A program made the position numbers and the translations under genes. 64,000 nucleotides of DNA from Pseudorasbora parva. Taxonomy: Eukaryota; Chordata; Actinopteri; Cypriniformes; Gobionidae. The stretch lies in assembly GCF_024679245.1 (NCBI RefSeq), contig NC_090178.1, positions 44,116,072-44,180,071 on the forward strand, read 5' to 3'. Each line of letters begins with the position of its first letter. Within the stretch, counting starts at the first letter, position 1. The notes under the pieces are model-generated. The model was not told where the DNA came from, made no database searches, and saw only the letters and a list, made by a program, of their open reading frames with translations. Positions 1 to 11,222 of this stretch are shown piece after piece.

Positions 1-517
1 CTGATGTTCTCCGCTTGTCCTCGCCTCACTGAAGATGGATGAGTTTTCCCTTCATTGTCAAGGCAACTGAATACCAGATGCAATAATGGAATATTTTACA
101 GGAATGCTTCACACCATGTTGAGTCTCTCTGTCGCTCTCTACATCCAAAATCTGACCGTCCAGTGAACAGAGGATGCGAGTTTGGACAATATCTGTTAGT
201 CTTGGAAGCGGTTTTACAAATCTATACTTTATTTTCTTCATTATCATATAATTATTCCACCATTAGAGTCTGTAAAACCCTAATTTGCATTGTTCCTTCC
301 AGGCCGTTGTCGAGCTTTGTAAAAGAATTTCCTGGCTCCACGCTTTTATTTTTAAAAGCTTTGGCGACAATGGCAGGAAAAATCGGCTAAAGCATTTCAT
401 GAGCGAATCTTTGGATGTGGCCGCGTTAGCGTTGCGGAGCCCGTCTTTTCTTGCACACAGATGTGAGCTCTAAATGTAAAGCACTTTTTCTGTGTCTCCC
501 TTTTCATGCTGTTGAAG
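1..517 (+). other. bckdhb: bckdhb intron, 3' part
   Basis: Intronic sequence ending in the polypyrimidine tract and acceptor at 515-517. The open frames here have no recognisable protein similarity and are chance frames. I see no repeat that I can define. Confidence 0.7.
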
Positions 518-673
518 ATCGTGAATGAAGCGGCCAAGTACCGGTATCGTTCTGGGAACATGTTTGACTGCGGGAAGCTGACTATCAGATCTCCGTGGGG
601 CTGCGTGGGTCACGGCTCGCTTTATCACTCCCAGAGTCCAGAGGCCTTCTTCGCACACTGTCCTGGAATTAAG
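518..673 (+). CDS. bckdhb: bckdhb internal exon (E1-beta active-site segment), partial gene
   Basis: Exon of 52 codons, phase 0 at both ends, reading [13 protein letters not shown] to [10 protein letters not shown]. It matches the vertebrate 2-oxoisovalerate dehydrogenase E1-beta subunit almost residue for residue. E1-beta pairs with E1-alpha in a thiamine-diphosphate-dependent heterotetramer in the mitochondrial matrix that decarboxylates the 2-oxo acids of leucine, isoleucine and valine. The motif [10 protein letters not shown] contains the histidine (codon 626-628) that corresponds to active-site His146 of mature human E1-beta, and the WGCVGHG loop is intact. A pyrimidine-rich tract ends in AAG at 515-517 and a GT donor follows at 674. 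An in-frame ATG at 506 is upstream of the acceptor and is intronic. By comparison with the human gene this is probably exon 5; the numbering is from memory. Earlier exons, including the mitochondrial presequence, lie outside the window. Confidence 0.96.
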
Positions 674-840
674 GTGAATCGCTCAAAGCCACATAAAAAA
701 TAAATAAAAATAAGACACTGTATTTTCATAACAGAAAATGAAGCCTGGTTTTAGGAGCATTGAGATGTTTTACATTATTTGACTCCTGATGCTATTTTCA
801 TGACAGTTAAGGCATATTTTCCCCCAAAGTTGTCTTTATA

Positions 841-1281
841 TAGCCTGACAAGCCAGACCCACATCAAGATGTTTGGTCTGGAAACTCACCATTGACAGCT
901 CAATCCGAGGGGCGGATAAACGGTTGTCTTTCAAACTCCCTCTGCACGCGATAGGATAGCGCTACAACCAACCAGAGCAACGAAGGTGAAACAGAGCTCA
1001 TTGACAGATTAAACATTCGCCGTATCCGGTCGGCAAAACACATCTTCCCTTCTTAAGAATGACTTCAGTGCCGTTATTTGTTCTTTTTTCAGAGAAAAGC
1101 TTAACTCTGAGTCTTCCTGACTCTGCCGTCGTCATTATGGCACCGCCCACCGACTATACATGATGTGATTGGCCCGGCAAGAGTTTGGCGTTTACAGCTC
1201 TGAAGTGTATTGAGAGTTGCTAGACGACACTCGCGGGCAGATTAGACTTTGCCGCTAGGGTGCGTCTAGATTTCTAGGCTA
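841..1281 (-). mobile_element. TAGCCT/9-bp-TSD element, copy 1 (RecQ-like fragment, degenerate)
   Basis: A 441-bp element starting TAGCCTGACAAGCCAGACCC and ending CTAGGCTA. The flanking 9-mers, GTCTTTATA (832-840) and GTCTATATG (1282-1290), are alike at 7 of 9 positions and look like a decayed target duplication. It aligns along its length with the copies at 15348, 30893, 39396 and 61102. The helicase-like frame runs on the minus strand and is broken by small deletions around 1050-1130. It lies in the bckdhb intron. Confidence 0.8.
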
Positions 1282-1390
1282 GTCTATATGCTTTAAGTCT
1301 AAACCAAACCACTGAAAATCTCAATCAGTAAATGGGTTCTATTAGGGCCACACCAAGCCAGCAGTCGTCCGTCGGTAAGCATCTCTCAGC

Positions 1391-2187
1391 TAGGCCTGTC
1401 GTGATAGTCGATAAATCAAATAATCGCTCGATAATTTTTCTGGCCGCGATAATTGCCATTTGCATGCTTTTTTGTTTTCCTCGTCTCTCTCGTTGACTGT
1501 GCGCGCCTCGTCCGTTTGGGGAGGTGTTTATACTCTACGTGCAGACCGGGTGCGGCGTGATGAGATGTCATTCTCGGCCAGCAGATTCGTCTGGAACTCG
1601 TGGCTCTTCGGTTGTGGAGCCACAGGCAAAGTTACGAAATTTGATGTGCACAACGCCAAGCGAAACGGGGTCTCGCGCACTCCGCGTCGACGGCATTTTT
1701 GCCGCGTGCATCCTCGCGCTCGAGCGGACGCATCTTGTATAAACGAGGCTTAAAGCTAAACTGAAGTTTGATAAACGCAAGTTAATTCTTCAGTTCAATC
1801 TTTGTGTGCTAAAAAGGCGCATAAGTTCCTGTAGAGATAGCAATACACATTCTCATTTTGCCAAATAAATGAAAAGCATGTCATCAATGTCTTCTCTCTT
1901 GCTGTATCAAAATATCACTTTCCTCAGAGATGGTCAAGTTCAGTTTGTGTATGATTAGGCTATGATATAACCATTTTTTTTAATACTGTATCCTAAATTG
2001 TGGATAATTAATATATCATATGCTAAAGTACATTTCTGGAAAAAGAAAAAGAAAAAAAGTACCGTACAGAACGGAAAACCGTGATACGAACCGAACCGTG
2101 GGTTTTGTGAACCATGCTGCCCCTAATATGCACCTAAAACACAATTATCCGTTGCAGTTTTCAAAATTTGTTATCGTGACAGGCCTA
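1391..2187. mobile_element. hAT-like non-autonomous element with part of a second hAT
   Basis: The left end TAGGCCTGTCGTGATAG and the complement of the right end, TAGGCCTGTCACGATAA, match at 14 of 17 bases. The flanking 8-mers CTCTCAGC and CTGTTAGC match at 6 of 8, consistent with an old hAT target duplication. Inside, 2058-2128 resembles the right end of another hAT type (complement begins AGGGGCAGCATGGTTCACAA), so a second element is nested or fused here. There is no transposase frame. Confidence 0.65.
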
Positions 2188-3157
2188 CTGTTAGCTAGTT
2201 TTTGCGGTGCGATCTACTTGTGGGCGGCAGTTCACCCAATTCAGCATGTTATATCGGCATCAGGGCCGTTGGTTAGCTCTGAAGTCCCGAAGCTTTTCTA
2301 ATTTTACATAATCTTATCTAAGCATTCCAACACGTGAATATTTTCATAACAAAATGAGCCACATTTAAAAACTTTTAAAGAGGAAAAAAAAGCTTTGTCC
2401 TTAATTCATGGGATCCAGACTTAAAGCTGTTTTATAGACTGTAGTTTAACTGTAGGCCAGTTTCATTTAAATGTAAGATCATAGTAGTCACAGGGTAAAA
2501 AACATAGACTGTACAAACCTTGCTCCTCATTATATGGCTATATGGTTTCTAAAACTATATAAAACATATATAATAAACTATTATATTTGTAAGTAAAAAA
2601 AATGTAAACACCAGTAGGAAATACGAAAACAGCCTCTATAAAAGTGATTTATATTCTGCAATATTATTTTATGTAATATAGCAACATTTTTAATAAATGT
2701 TTCTTCCAAAACACCATATTTCTTCGCTGTTAGCTGCAGAGTAAGTTGTGGTTCTGCTAAAGTGAAACGTTTGTGTGTATTGCCGTTTTCCACTTTACCT
2801 CGTCATGAATAGGCTACATGCTCGTGGCTGTTTTCAGCTGATTCACCACAGAACTGTAATGTTCCCTTAATCACACGATTGTATAAAACAAAATAAGTCA
2901 AAGTGCCGTATAGAGCAGCATTTAAACGCAGCGTACGTTCATCAGCGGCTGCGCTGTGCGGATATTCACCTTTGCATTTCCATGAGCTCAAATACTAATA
3001 AATAAATAGGAAAAAGCACCTAATATGGAGGGGAAGTCTCTCTCGCGGCGGATTGTCAATTCAGAAGACAAACCAATGAGTCGCTGTCGCTGCATGTTGT
3101 CAGTGGCACAAAAAAATAAATAAATAAATAAAAAAAAAAATATATATATATATATAT

Positions 3158-3189
<32 letters not shown>

Positions 3190-4516
3190 TTTTTTTTTTT
3201 TTTTAAACACTACACTATTGGCCCCAAAGTGCGTCGGCCCACCAGGCAAATGCCCGGTATGCCCAATTACCAGTCCAGCCCTGGCCACATGGAATGAAAA
3301 TGAACAGCGTGATTGAAATACAAAATGGTAAGCAAGCACTCCTTTTTTTTACGGTTTATATATCTGCATTCCTAGTTTCAGTTTTCAGTTGTAGACAAAT
3401 ATAGACCATTGATACCTGTAGATATATACACAGTTGTTTCCTTATACACAGGCGCTCAAGCAAGCTGTAGTCTTCGGTATGTTCAAGCACAGCTTTTTGG
3501 CCTAGAAGTTGCCGGGGGCTTTGATGCATCATGACTTTTTAAAAGCACTGTGCAGATCACAGATAGACTTTGTAGTATAGCACATTTTTATTTTTATAGT
3601 ACAGTAAAACATCATTTGAATTTTGAATTTACATAATAATACAATATATTTTAAAATTAATTGCATTTCATTTAGCAACATAAGTCATCCAGCTTTTATT
3701 AAAGCTGCAGTCCGAAGCTACTTTTCGTTAAAATAATTCAAAATAAATTTTTTGAGCAAGTACACAAGCCAGTGTTCAAAAGCGATCTCCTTAGGGTAGC
3801 CCCATTCACAACGGTAAGCTTTTAATAATGTATTTTAATTAGAGTGGTACTAGTGGATTTCTGTGGGAAATTCAAGCTTGTTTGTGTCATTAGGCCACGT
3901 CTGTATAAATAAAGAAAGAGTCCGGCTAGTCGTTGTAGTGCAGTCGCCTAGTGCATACGTGAAGATGCTGCGGGTGGCGGATCATTTACAGCATTTTCTC
4001 ACAGCAGCTGGAGTAATTAGACTGTATGGAAATTGAAATCTACAGGTGAAGCTAATACACAATAAATACACAGTCACGCAATGATAATGCTGTTAACATT
4101 AACAATTTGAGCAGAAAGTATAACAATAATATTAATAATTTGATGTTTGATGTTATTTTAGCGATTTGTTAGATTTAATCACCGTTGTTAGCGCAATTTA
4201 TTTGTAATGTTTTGTTCTCAAAAGTGGCAGACATTTTCCAGTGAAATTTCTTACTCAGGTTATACTCTGTGAATATCTGTGATTCTTAAGTACAGTGTCC
4301 ACACCTGATCCACACACTCCTCAAAACATTAGATTATTCCGCTCCGACGCATAGCTCATGTACAGATATAAACTCTGCAAATAACTGCAATTGCAGGTTT
4401 CAAACGGAAATGGTGACACAGGCAAATCTTACGGACTGCAGCTTCAATATGATGTTCTAATATCAATCTATCTTACTGCAGTGCAACAGGTGTCTCATAG
4501 CAGCCACTGAGTAACG
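2188..4516. other. Intronic stretch, mostly without recognisable elements
   Basis: AT-rich intronic DNA. Apart from the microsatellite at 3108-3206 I see no gene or bounded element. Around 3190-3290 a segment reading GGCCCACCAGGCAAATGCCC may be the edge of a degenerate hAT element, but I cannot fix its ends. Confidence 0.5.
3108..3206. repeat. Compound AT-rich microsatellite
   Basis: A run of AAATA-type repeats, then (AT)n, then (ATT)n and a poly-T tract, all adjoining. The minus-strand open frame across it is low-complexity (poly-Asn, Ile, Tyr) and is not a gene. Confidence 0.95.
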
Positions 4517-5479
4517 TTAAAGGTGTCATGTACTGGCTTTTTTCTTTTTTTATACTGTTGTCTGAGGTCAACTAATGACGTTCGCGTGGTTTTTACATTC
4601 AAAAACATCATAACTAATAAGTAATAGGCTTTTTGTTAAAAAAAAAGCCTTAAAAGTTTGAGGCTCTCTCCTGAACTCTGGGTTTTGATGGGCGTGATGC
4701 ACTGGAGACTTGGAAGTAAACGCCCACGGCTAGGATTGGATAAGATTTGCATATTTTATGAGCTACTGCTCCGCTGTCATATCTATGACAAACACAATGA
4801 TTTATTTCTCATCCACCCGCGACTGTATTACATGGCCCGCACCCGACGATCGGTCGATATTATAAGCGCGAACCACACACACACACACACACGTGCACGC
4901 CCAGAACAAGAATGATTTCTGCCAACGTACGTTTTGGTCTGTTACAGCCCCGGGACTAGTACTATTACATATAAAAAAGATGTTTTACTAACATAAGTTT
5001 GTTGCAACTTGCGTCTTCAAATCCAGCACTTGAGGCTTGTTTACAAACGATTCAGCAGTGAAATGAAGCGAACACACAAACGATCTTCCCCACGTGAGCT
5101 GGAACTTCATTAAAAATAAATGAAGTATCACACATTCCTAATATTATGATCTGAAGGAAGCTCATGCAGCGACTGTGTTCTTCCTCAATATCTTCTCCCA
5201 CATGTTTATTGCTGCTGGCAACGTGATCGACCGATCAGCTCCGAGTCGGTGGGTGGGGCTACTGAATTACACATTCTATAGAGGCAGTGTTTCGTTGCAC
5301 AGTGACGTAAGAATCGCTCACAATCGTTTTCTGGGCCTGGTGTCTATAAAAGCTTTTCTTTGTCTAAAAAGGAAGTTTTCATCTCTGAAACTTACAGGAT
5401 AGTGTTTAATACCATGACCTTTTATTTATCAAAAGCTCAAGGGAAAGTTGATTTCTCAATTCATCACCCACCCCTTTAA
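4517..5479. mobile_element. TTAA-target non-autonomous element
   Basis: Bounded by TTAA at 4517-4520 and 5476-5479. The left end reads TTAAAGGTGTCATGTACTGG and the complement of the right end starts TTAAAGGGGTGGGTGATGAA. TTAA targets are typical of piggyBac and Kolobok transposons. A short (CA)n tract lies at about 4875-4892. No transposase frame is present. Confidence 0.75.
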
Positions 5480-5641
5480 CATAACATTCAACACACTCAA
5501 ATGTATTTTTAGTATGATTGTTTTGGCCAAGTGAAGCTACGCTGCATTACCACACAATTTTAATTCATCAGATAAAGTGACCTGTATGGATAGTAATTCA
5601 GCAATTACTATTTCATTACAATTAAATAAATAACGTGAATT

Positions 5642-6799
5642 TTAAGGCACAATATGTAGTTTTCCGCCGCTATAGGTTGCCTATTCAAAACAGAGGCGTA
5701 GCTTGATCACGCCTCGAGATTGAGCACTGAATCTTGGAGATTGTTGTCTTCACCTCACACCCGATAGGAAAGAATCAGGACAGGACTCGGGCAGAAATTA
5801 TGTTCATGGATGAGATTATTAACGTTACTGTAGTATGAAACAGAGCAGGACCGAAAGTTGTGGAGCGATTGCTAATAAGAGACGAGAGCGACAGCTTTTA
5901 TTATGCCACAGTCGCCGCTTCTGCTTCTTCCTGCGTATGTGGGGTTATGTAGCGCTGTTGATCACATTATAACGTTAATCTGTGCGTTTGCTCCACGGCT
6001 GCTATAAGACACTTGTTCACACTGCAGTGAGCTAGATTAATATTAGAATATCATATTAATAAATTTTGGGTAACTTATGTTGCTAAATGGCATGCAATGA
6101 ATTTGATAATACATTGTATGACGGAGAAAATGCTGTATTACTGTACAATAATTTGTTTTCGGTCTATAAAGGTATCCAAACAGTTCTCCTGTTTAATAAT
6201 ATTTTATAGTATGTTTGGTGTTTCCATGGTTTCTTTCTACTAAATAATATGGAAATTAAGGGTAACGTGGGTATGATGGCATTTATTGGCAATGCACGGA
6301 CACAGTCCGTATCCTGGTTAAAATCTCTTATTTCTATAAATTTCAACATTCTTGGAAACATCTGGGATAATGTAAGTACACAAGTCAACAACTTATATAA
6401 TACTGTCCTAGTGGTTTTTAGATATTATTTTTTAAATCTATAGATGTTTAGAGATCTGTAGATGTTCAGGGAAGGAGGAGGCAGACATTAAACGTAACTT
6501 TGATCATAAAATAAGCATAAAAACAAAGTGAAAAGAGTGGCAGTGAGCGTGTGTGGTATATATGCATAATAACAACAGCAAGGTAAAATGCACCAACCTC
6601 TCTGCCTGCCCTGCTTCTCACCCCAGTAACGTTAAATATAACTTTTAATACATTAGCTCAGTCCCATCGGATTTCTTTCCATCGACACTGGAGGTGAAGA
6701 TGACAACTCCCATGATTCCACGCTCATTCATGGCGGCATCAAGCTACGCCTTTTGAATAAGCGACCTCTAGCGGAGAAACTTGCTTACTGTGCCTTTAA
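5642..6799. mobile_element. TTAA-target non-autonomous element with long terminal inverted repeats
   Basis: Bounded by TTAA at 5642 and 6796. The ends are imperfect inverted repeats of about 65 bp: the left begins TTAAGGCACAATATGTAGTT, the complement of the right begins TTAAAGGCACAGTAAGCAAG, and both continue through TATTCAAAA and GGCGTAGCTTGAT. The size is 1158 bp. piggyBac- or Kolobok-like by target site; no transposase. Confidence 0.85.
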
Positions 6800-7735
6800 C
6801 TAAAACGATTAATGTTGAAATCAAATAAATATTAGATAACAAATTATTACATTTGAAATTTTGCCTTGGCAATTCACGTAAATGTTTAAGCTGAAGTAAA
6901 AATAAAATAAAATAAAATGTTAATAATTAAAAGAAAAACGGAATTAAATTATTAAAATGACTAAAACACACTAAAAATAAATTGAAAATGAAAATATAAA
7001 AATAAAATCTAATTCAAAATATTAAAAATAGTGTATAATAATACTAAAATAACACTGTGGTCGGGTCTCATGCTTCAAAGTTTAAGAAGTTTCCAAGTGC
7101 TAAAGCACATAGATAGGTATAGGCTATGAAGGACTTTGTTCACTAAAGGGTTACTTTAAAAACGAGTGGAGTATACGTGTGTCCAAATGAGTAGATGTGC
7201 TAAAAATAATAATAAACTCACCAGTCTGAGACGGATTATACAGCAATGCTCTTTACTCATCTCACTCGCACTGCAACACGTATTTCTCACGCTCACTCAG
7301 GAAGTTGGAGTTTGAATCTCATTCAAAGCAGATCGATGCTGGACTCCCTATGAAGTGTCCAGCACCAGCATCGTCTGCATCGGTCTGAGGACAACAAACT
7401 TGACATTTAATGAGCTGACATACAGAGTCAGAGCTGATTTAACCTCACCACTGCTCTTCACTCTTCACAGTTTGATTCTCACAAATATTATATGGAGTCT
7501 TCATCCGTAATGGTCTATTCAGTTTAAATATTGGTGTTTCTGCAGAGAACATGTAAAATGCTTTTTCCTGGCTTTTGATAGAGTCACTTTTTGTTCATCT
7601 AGAGGCATTTTTTAAATGAGCCCGGTGGGGAGATGCAGCGATGCCTTTTGAGTATTGTGTGCTCTTATTAATATACAAATTATTTGTGTATCTGTTTTCC
7701 CTTTTATAAAACAAATATTATTCTCTCTCTGTTAG
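6800..7735. other. bckdhb: Intronic stretch before the 7736 exon
   Basis: A-rich sequence with short (AAAAT)n runs at about 6893-6920, then single-copy-looking sequence and the splice acceptor tract at 7719-7735. Nothing else is recognised. Confidence 0.6.
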
Positions 7736-7844
7736 ATTGTTGTGCCGAGAAGCCCGGTCCAAGCCAAGGGTCTTCTTCTGTCCTGCATTGAAGATAAGAA
7801 CCCCTGCATCTTCTTTGAGCCTAAAATCCTGTACAGAGCAGCAG
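7736..7844 (+). CDS. bckdhb: bckdhb internal exon (potassium-site segment)
   Basis: Exon of 109 nt, entering in phase 0 and leaving after one base of a codon. It reads [20 protein letters not shown], then [16 protein letters not shown]. It continues the E1-beta sequence directly from the exon ending at 673. The C-x-x-D-x-N pattern (Cys 7784-7786, Asp 7793-7795, Asn 7799-7801) corresponds to Cys178, Asp181 and Asn183 of human E1-beta, which bind a structural potassium ion in the known structure. The acceptor is a TTCTCTCTCTGTTAG tract ending at 7735 and the donor GTAAGA starts at 7845. Human E1-beta begins this segment VVIPRSP and this sequence begins IVVPRSP, an ordinary orthologue-level change. 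No stop or frameshift is present. Confidence 0.97.
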
Positions 7845-8257
7845 GTAAGAGTTTTATTTTTTTATTAGTCATCACTGTTGGTCACCCATTACATCTATCT
7901 GTTGTTTGTCCCAATATTTAACCCTTGATAAGTATTATAACGAGTTTGTGACTGTACCTCATAACTCTCATATCCTCATTAGATCCTCAAATTGTCAGTC
8001 AAACCTCATAACTCCACCTCTATCGTGAGAGAAGTGCCACACACGTTTTAGACCGTTTATGCTCGTTTGTCATGCAAGGATAAATAAATAACTGGTTGAC
8101 TGAATAAGTACTGTTTTCTTAACTCAAGAAACACTATATAAATAAGGCTAATGTTTTATGTATTCAGTGTTTCCCCTAGGTTTACAGCTTTGGGTGGGGG
8201 TGTCACTCAGTTGGTCACACTGACTTACAATTTGGTCGCACCCTTGTTTTTAAAGAC

Positions 8258-8382
8258 TGTAACGGTGGCAAGCCCACAACCCGATTTTTGTATCTTGACA
8301 AGATTAAGCTTGTCTGGCGCCCGAACTGTTTCGTTAAGCTAAACTGTTTATTTAAGTTGGTTGTGGGCTTGCCACCGTTACA
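8258..8382 (+). mobile_element. Short LTR-like unit with palindromic ends
   Basis: A 125-bp unit that starts TG and ends CA, as LTRs do, and lies just upstream of a perfect tRNA-Lys primer-binding site. Its first 24 bp (8258-8281) are the exact reverse complement of its last 24 bp (8359-8382). It also contains a 12-bp piece of the same primer-binding sequence (TGGCGCCCGAAC) at about 8311-8322, which an ordinary LTR would not have. There is no gag or pol frame downstream and no second LTR in the window, so this is a remnant, a solo unit, or part of a very small TRIM-like element. Confidence 0.65.
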
Positions 8383-8386
8383 GAAG

Positions 8387-8404
8387 TGGCGCCCGAACAG
8401 GGAC
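8387..8404 (+). promoter_or_regulatory. Retroelement primer-binding site, tRNA-Lys type
   Basis: TGGCGCCCGAACAGGGAC is the 18-nt complement of the 3' end of tRNA-Lys3, the primer-binding site used by many retroviral and LTR elements. It lies 4 bp after the end of the LTR-like unit, which is normal spacing. Confidence 0.85.
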
Positions 8405-9189
8405 TTGAACTTTTTGAAAAAAAAAAAAAAAAACTTTTTGAAAAATTTGTTTATGAACTTGAAATGAAAACCATTTTTTTCTTTGTGAAACACCCTCTAA
8501 AGAATGTGATTTACATTGCTGTTGTTTCTTTGGGGGAAATTGTATTTTGGTAACCTGTGTCTTGTGAACTGTGGAATAGCTTGCTTGTTGTAGTTAAGGA
8601 GGTTAACTGCGGTTGCATGCTTGTGAAGAGAGTGCAAATCAGTGTATGGGGGTTACATTTGTTTAATTAACCCTGGTACAACATTGTAATGTTGTTGTTG
8701 TTTTTTTGCTGCCTAATACTGACACATGTACACACACGTTGCATGTTGATAAATTGTTCTCTTGAATTATATATCCTGGTTTTGCATTGATGTAAAGATT
8801 GACGTTACTAAAAGCTTGATATCTGCAAAAAACGGTTGTTTTGATTTTACTTGTGTATTTAAATGGGTGAATGTAAAATAAACCTTAGAGTATGGGGTTA
8901 AAAACACTGAATAGTTGTCCTCAAGCGCTGAGCGTCTGGCTCACACCAGCCAAAGCACGAAAGCATGCACTCGCACCAATACGGTTGTGTGAAATTTTAC
9001 TTCACACATTATCAAAAAATGTGTGCATTTGCGACCATTTTGGTCGTAGTCTAATTCCTTGAGAGTGAGTGTTGCCATCCTCACCACCCTGGGAGTGTTT
9101 GAAAACACAGGGATTTTTGTCTGCTTTTCAGGTGGTTGACGGGACATATTTTCCGACCTGCACTCTCTGTCCGCTCTGCGTGTGCGTGC
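8405..9189. other. Intronic stretch after the LTR-like unit
   Basis: AT-rich, with poly-A runs at 8419-8435. No gag or pol frame. The segment 8975-9110 contains GACCA-rich sequence (GCGACCATTTTGGTCG) that partly echoes the TTTGGTCGCACC just left of the LTR-like unit at 8230-8242. This could mean both lie within one older repeat, but I could not define it. Confidence 0.4.
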
Positions 9190-9300
9190 TAGGGATGCAC
9201 CGATACTATTTTTCCCGAACCGTTACGATATAAAAAAAATTGAGTATCGGTCTATACCGATACTAAACCGATCCGATAACTATGCAGTTTTGTTTAAAAA
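9190..9300. mobile_element. hAT element end (TAGGGATGCACCGATA type)
   Basis: Starts TAGGGATGCACCGATACTAT, a common hAT terminal motif in fish, followed by subterminal ATCGGT/ACCGAT repeats. The matching right end was not found, so the limit given is only the recognisable terminal part. Confidence 0.55.
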
Positions 9301-9954
9301 TGCTATGTAGAATTTCTAAACCTCAGTGTGTTGAATTGAAAATCACTCTTTTGTGAGTTAAACACAATCAACTAAATACAGACTTCATTATAAAGAAAAA
9401 CAACAAATAAAAAAATATACATCACAATCTACGACAAAAATAGCCTACTACTATAGATGGTGAATAAATTAGATTAGTGAATAATTTAGCAGCAAGAGTT
9501 ACAAAATCACGAGTGTAATGTTACACAAAATATATTCATGAAAAACAATTAAATATATTTATAGAAATAGGGCCTATATACTAAGAAATTACATTTTTTT
9601 TAAATGTATAGTGCATTTTTTAATGAGGCAGCAGCATATTATAGATAGGGCAGAACAAGAAAGGCTATTATTTTAGTGGTATAAATTTGATTAACTAAAA
9701 ATTCATTCAAAATAGAAAAAAACGCTAATGAGCCAATAAGTGTTTTTTTTTTTTTAAATGAGAAAAATAATAGTATAAAGACACATGCCAGTGCAACCAT
9801 ATATAAAGCTACAATATTAACTTTGACCACAGTTTTAATTATTTAAAAAATATAGTTACATCCATTTACTAAAAAGAATAGGTTTTAGAAATACAAGGTT
9901 TCCGCCCGACAGCGATGATATATTCTAGACATGTTGTTTGTTTGATCAGGCACA

Positions 9955-10070
9955 ATTAGGGGTAGGCGATAGGGGTGTAACGGTACATAAAACTGACGTT
10001 TCGATACGTACCTCGGTTTTGAAGTCACGGTTTGGTACAGATTCGGTACAGACGTTTTACAAAAGTGCTT
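9955..10070. mobile_element. Two adjoining hAT left ends
   Basis: TAGGGGTAGGCGATA at about 9956 resembles the end of the element at 31610, and it runs straight into AGGGGTGTAACGGTACATAA at 9971, a second hAT end type with repeated CGGTAC-like motifs. No partner ends were found. The next feature is a TTAA element at 10262. Confidence 0.5.
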
Positions 10071-10261
10071 TTTATTTATTTAATTCAACAGTGGTTTACT
10101 GAAGAAATTGTATGTCCTTAAATTCATCAGTAAACTATATAGGAATCCCTTACTTACACATTACTATAATAATAAGGGTAACAACAGAGCCCAACTATTA
10201 GCCCAAATTCAGTTCTTTATTTTTAGGACACTCATATGCTTCACATAAGGCAGTTTTTGCA

Positions 10262-10872
10262 TTAAAGGTCCCGTTCTTCGCAATTCCATCTTTCAAACTT
10301 TAGTTAGTGAGTAATGTTGCTGTTAGAGCATAAATAATACCCGTAAAATTATAAAGCTCAAAGTTCAATGCCAAGCGAGATATTTTATTTAACAGAAGTT
10401 CCCTTTGAAAGCCTACAGCGAACGGCCGGTTTGGACTACACCCCTGCACTTCCTTCAGGAATGACGTCACTAGAACCGTTTGTTGACTAACCCTCCGCCC
10501 ACAAGAACACGCAAAATAGGTGTGTGGTCTTGTTGCTCTCCCACGTGGAGAAGAGCGCGCGTTCAGCGCTTGCATCTCCCCGTTATGGTAAGAGGCGGGA
10601 CCTTTCCGGGCAAAGTGCGCTAAGCTGCTGTCCAATCACAACACGGGAAGCGCTGGCCCAATCAGAACTCGTTACGTGTTTCTGAAGGAGGGACTTCATA
10701 GAACAAGGAAATCATCAGGCTGTTTTTAGGACAGAGGAAACAGCGCTGTAAAGATAAGTCAATTGTGTGAAAAATACTGTGTTTTTTTACACGCGAAACA
10801 TGAACTCATGTTATATTGCACACTGTAAACATAATCAAAGCTTCGAAAACACGTGAAGAACGGGACCTTTAA
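10262..10872. mobile_element. TTAA-target MITE, 611 bp
   Basis: Bounded by TTAA at 10262-10265 and 10869-10872. The left end TTAAAGGTCCCGTTCTTCGC and the complement of the right end, TTAAAGGTCCCGTTCTTCAC, match over nearly 20 bp. The interior carries CCAATCA boxes and GC-rich segments but no transposase. piggyBac-like by target site. Confidence 0.88.
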
Positions 10873-11222
10873 CTTCTAAATCTAATTATATATATTTTTC
10901 GCTGTAGTTGGGTGGGTTCCTCCACCTGCGTTCCTTTGCTTGTATTACCCTCCTCAGTGACAGGGGTGCTGATGCTCTGAAACACTGATTGGTTTTTGTC
11001 CAGTTGCTGTGCTTCAATCGACTGATTTGACTGGTTGCTTCGTAGGAAGTACTGGTCAATTCGAGGCCCTTGTCCCTGCTCTCTCAAGCACCCTCTCTTT
11101 CCTTGGTGGGTCCTTAACCCCCTGTATGATGTTATTTTTTCCCAGCCACGGGTGCACATTTGAAGTGTGTGTCCTGTTGCTGCTGTGTTTGTCTCATGTG
11201 CCGTGTTCTTACTCGTAGTCAT
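10873..11222 (-). pseudogene. Fragment resembling the N-terminal part of a fish non-LTR retrotransposon protein
   Basis: An open minus-strand frame includes MCTRGWEKITSYRGLRTHQG, followed by GCLREQ, GPRIDQYFLR and a Ser/Gln/Thr-rich stretch. The C-x-GW ... SYRGLR-x-HQG ... C pattern resembles a zinc-finger-like block that I recall near the start of long retrotransposon polyproteins in fish; this is from memory, not a search. The frame stops after about 115 codons, where it runs into the TTAA element at 10262-10872. No reverse transcriptase follows. It is best read as a truncated, inactive piece; a captured host fragment is possible. Confidence 0.4.

Noticed and set aside
506..703. Translation start at the ATG at 506 giving a 65-residue protein
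   Set aside because: The ATG precedes a splice acceptor, the homology begins at 518, and the frame after 673 is intronic.
8258..9150. A complete LTR retrotransposon or endogenous retrovirus
   Set aside because: There is one LTR-like unit and a primer-binding site, but no gag, pol or second LTR in the window.
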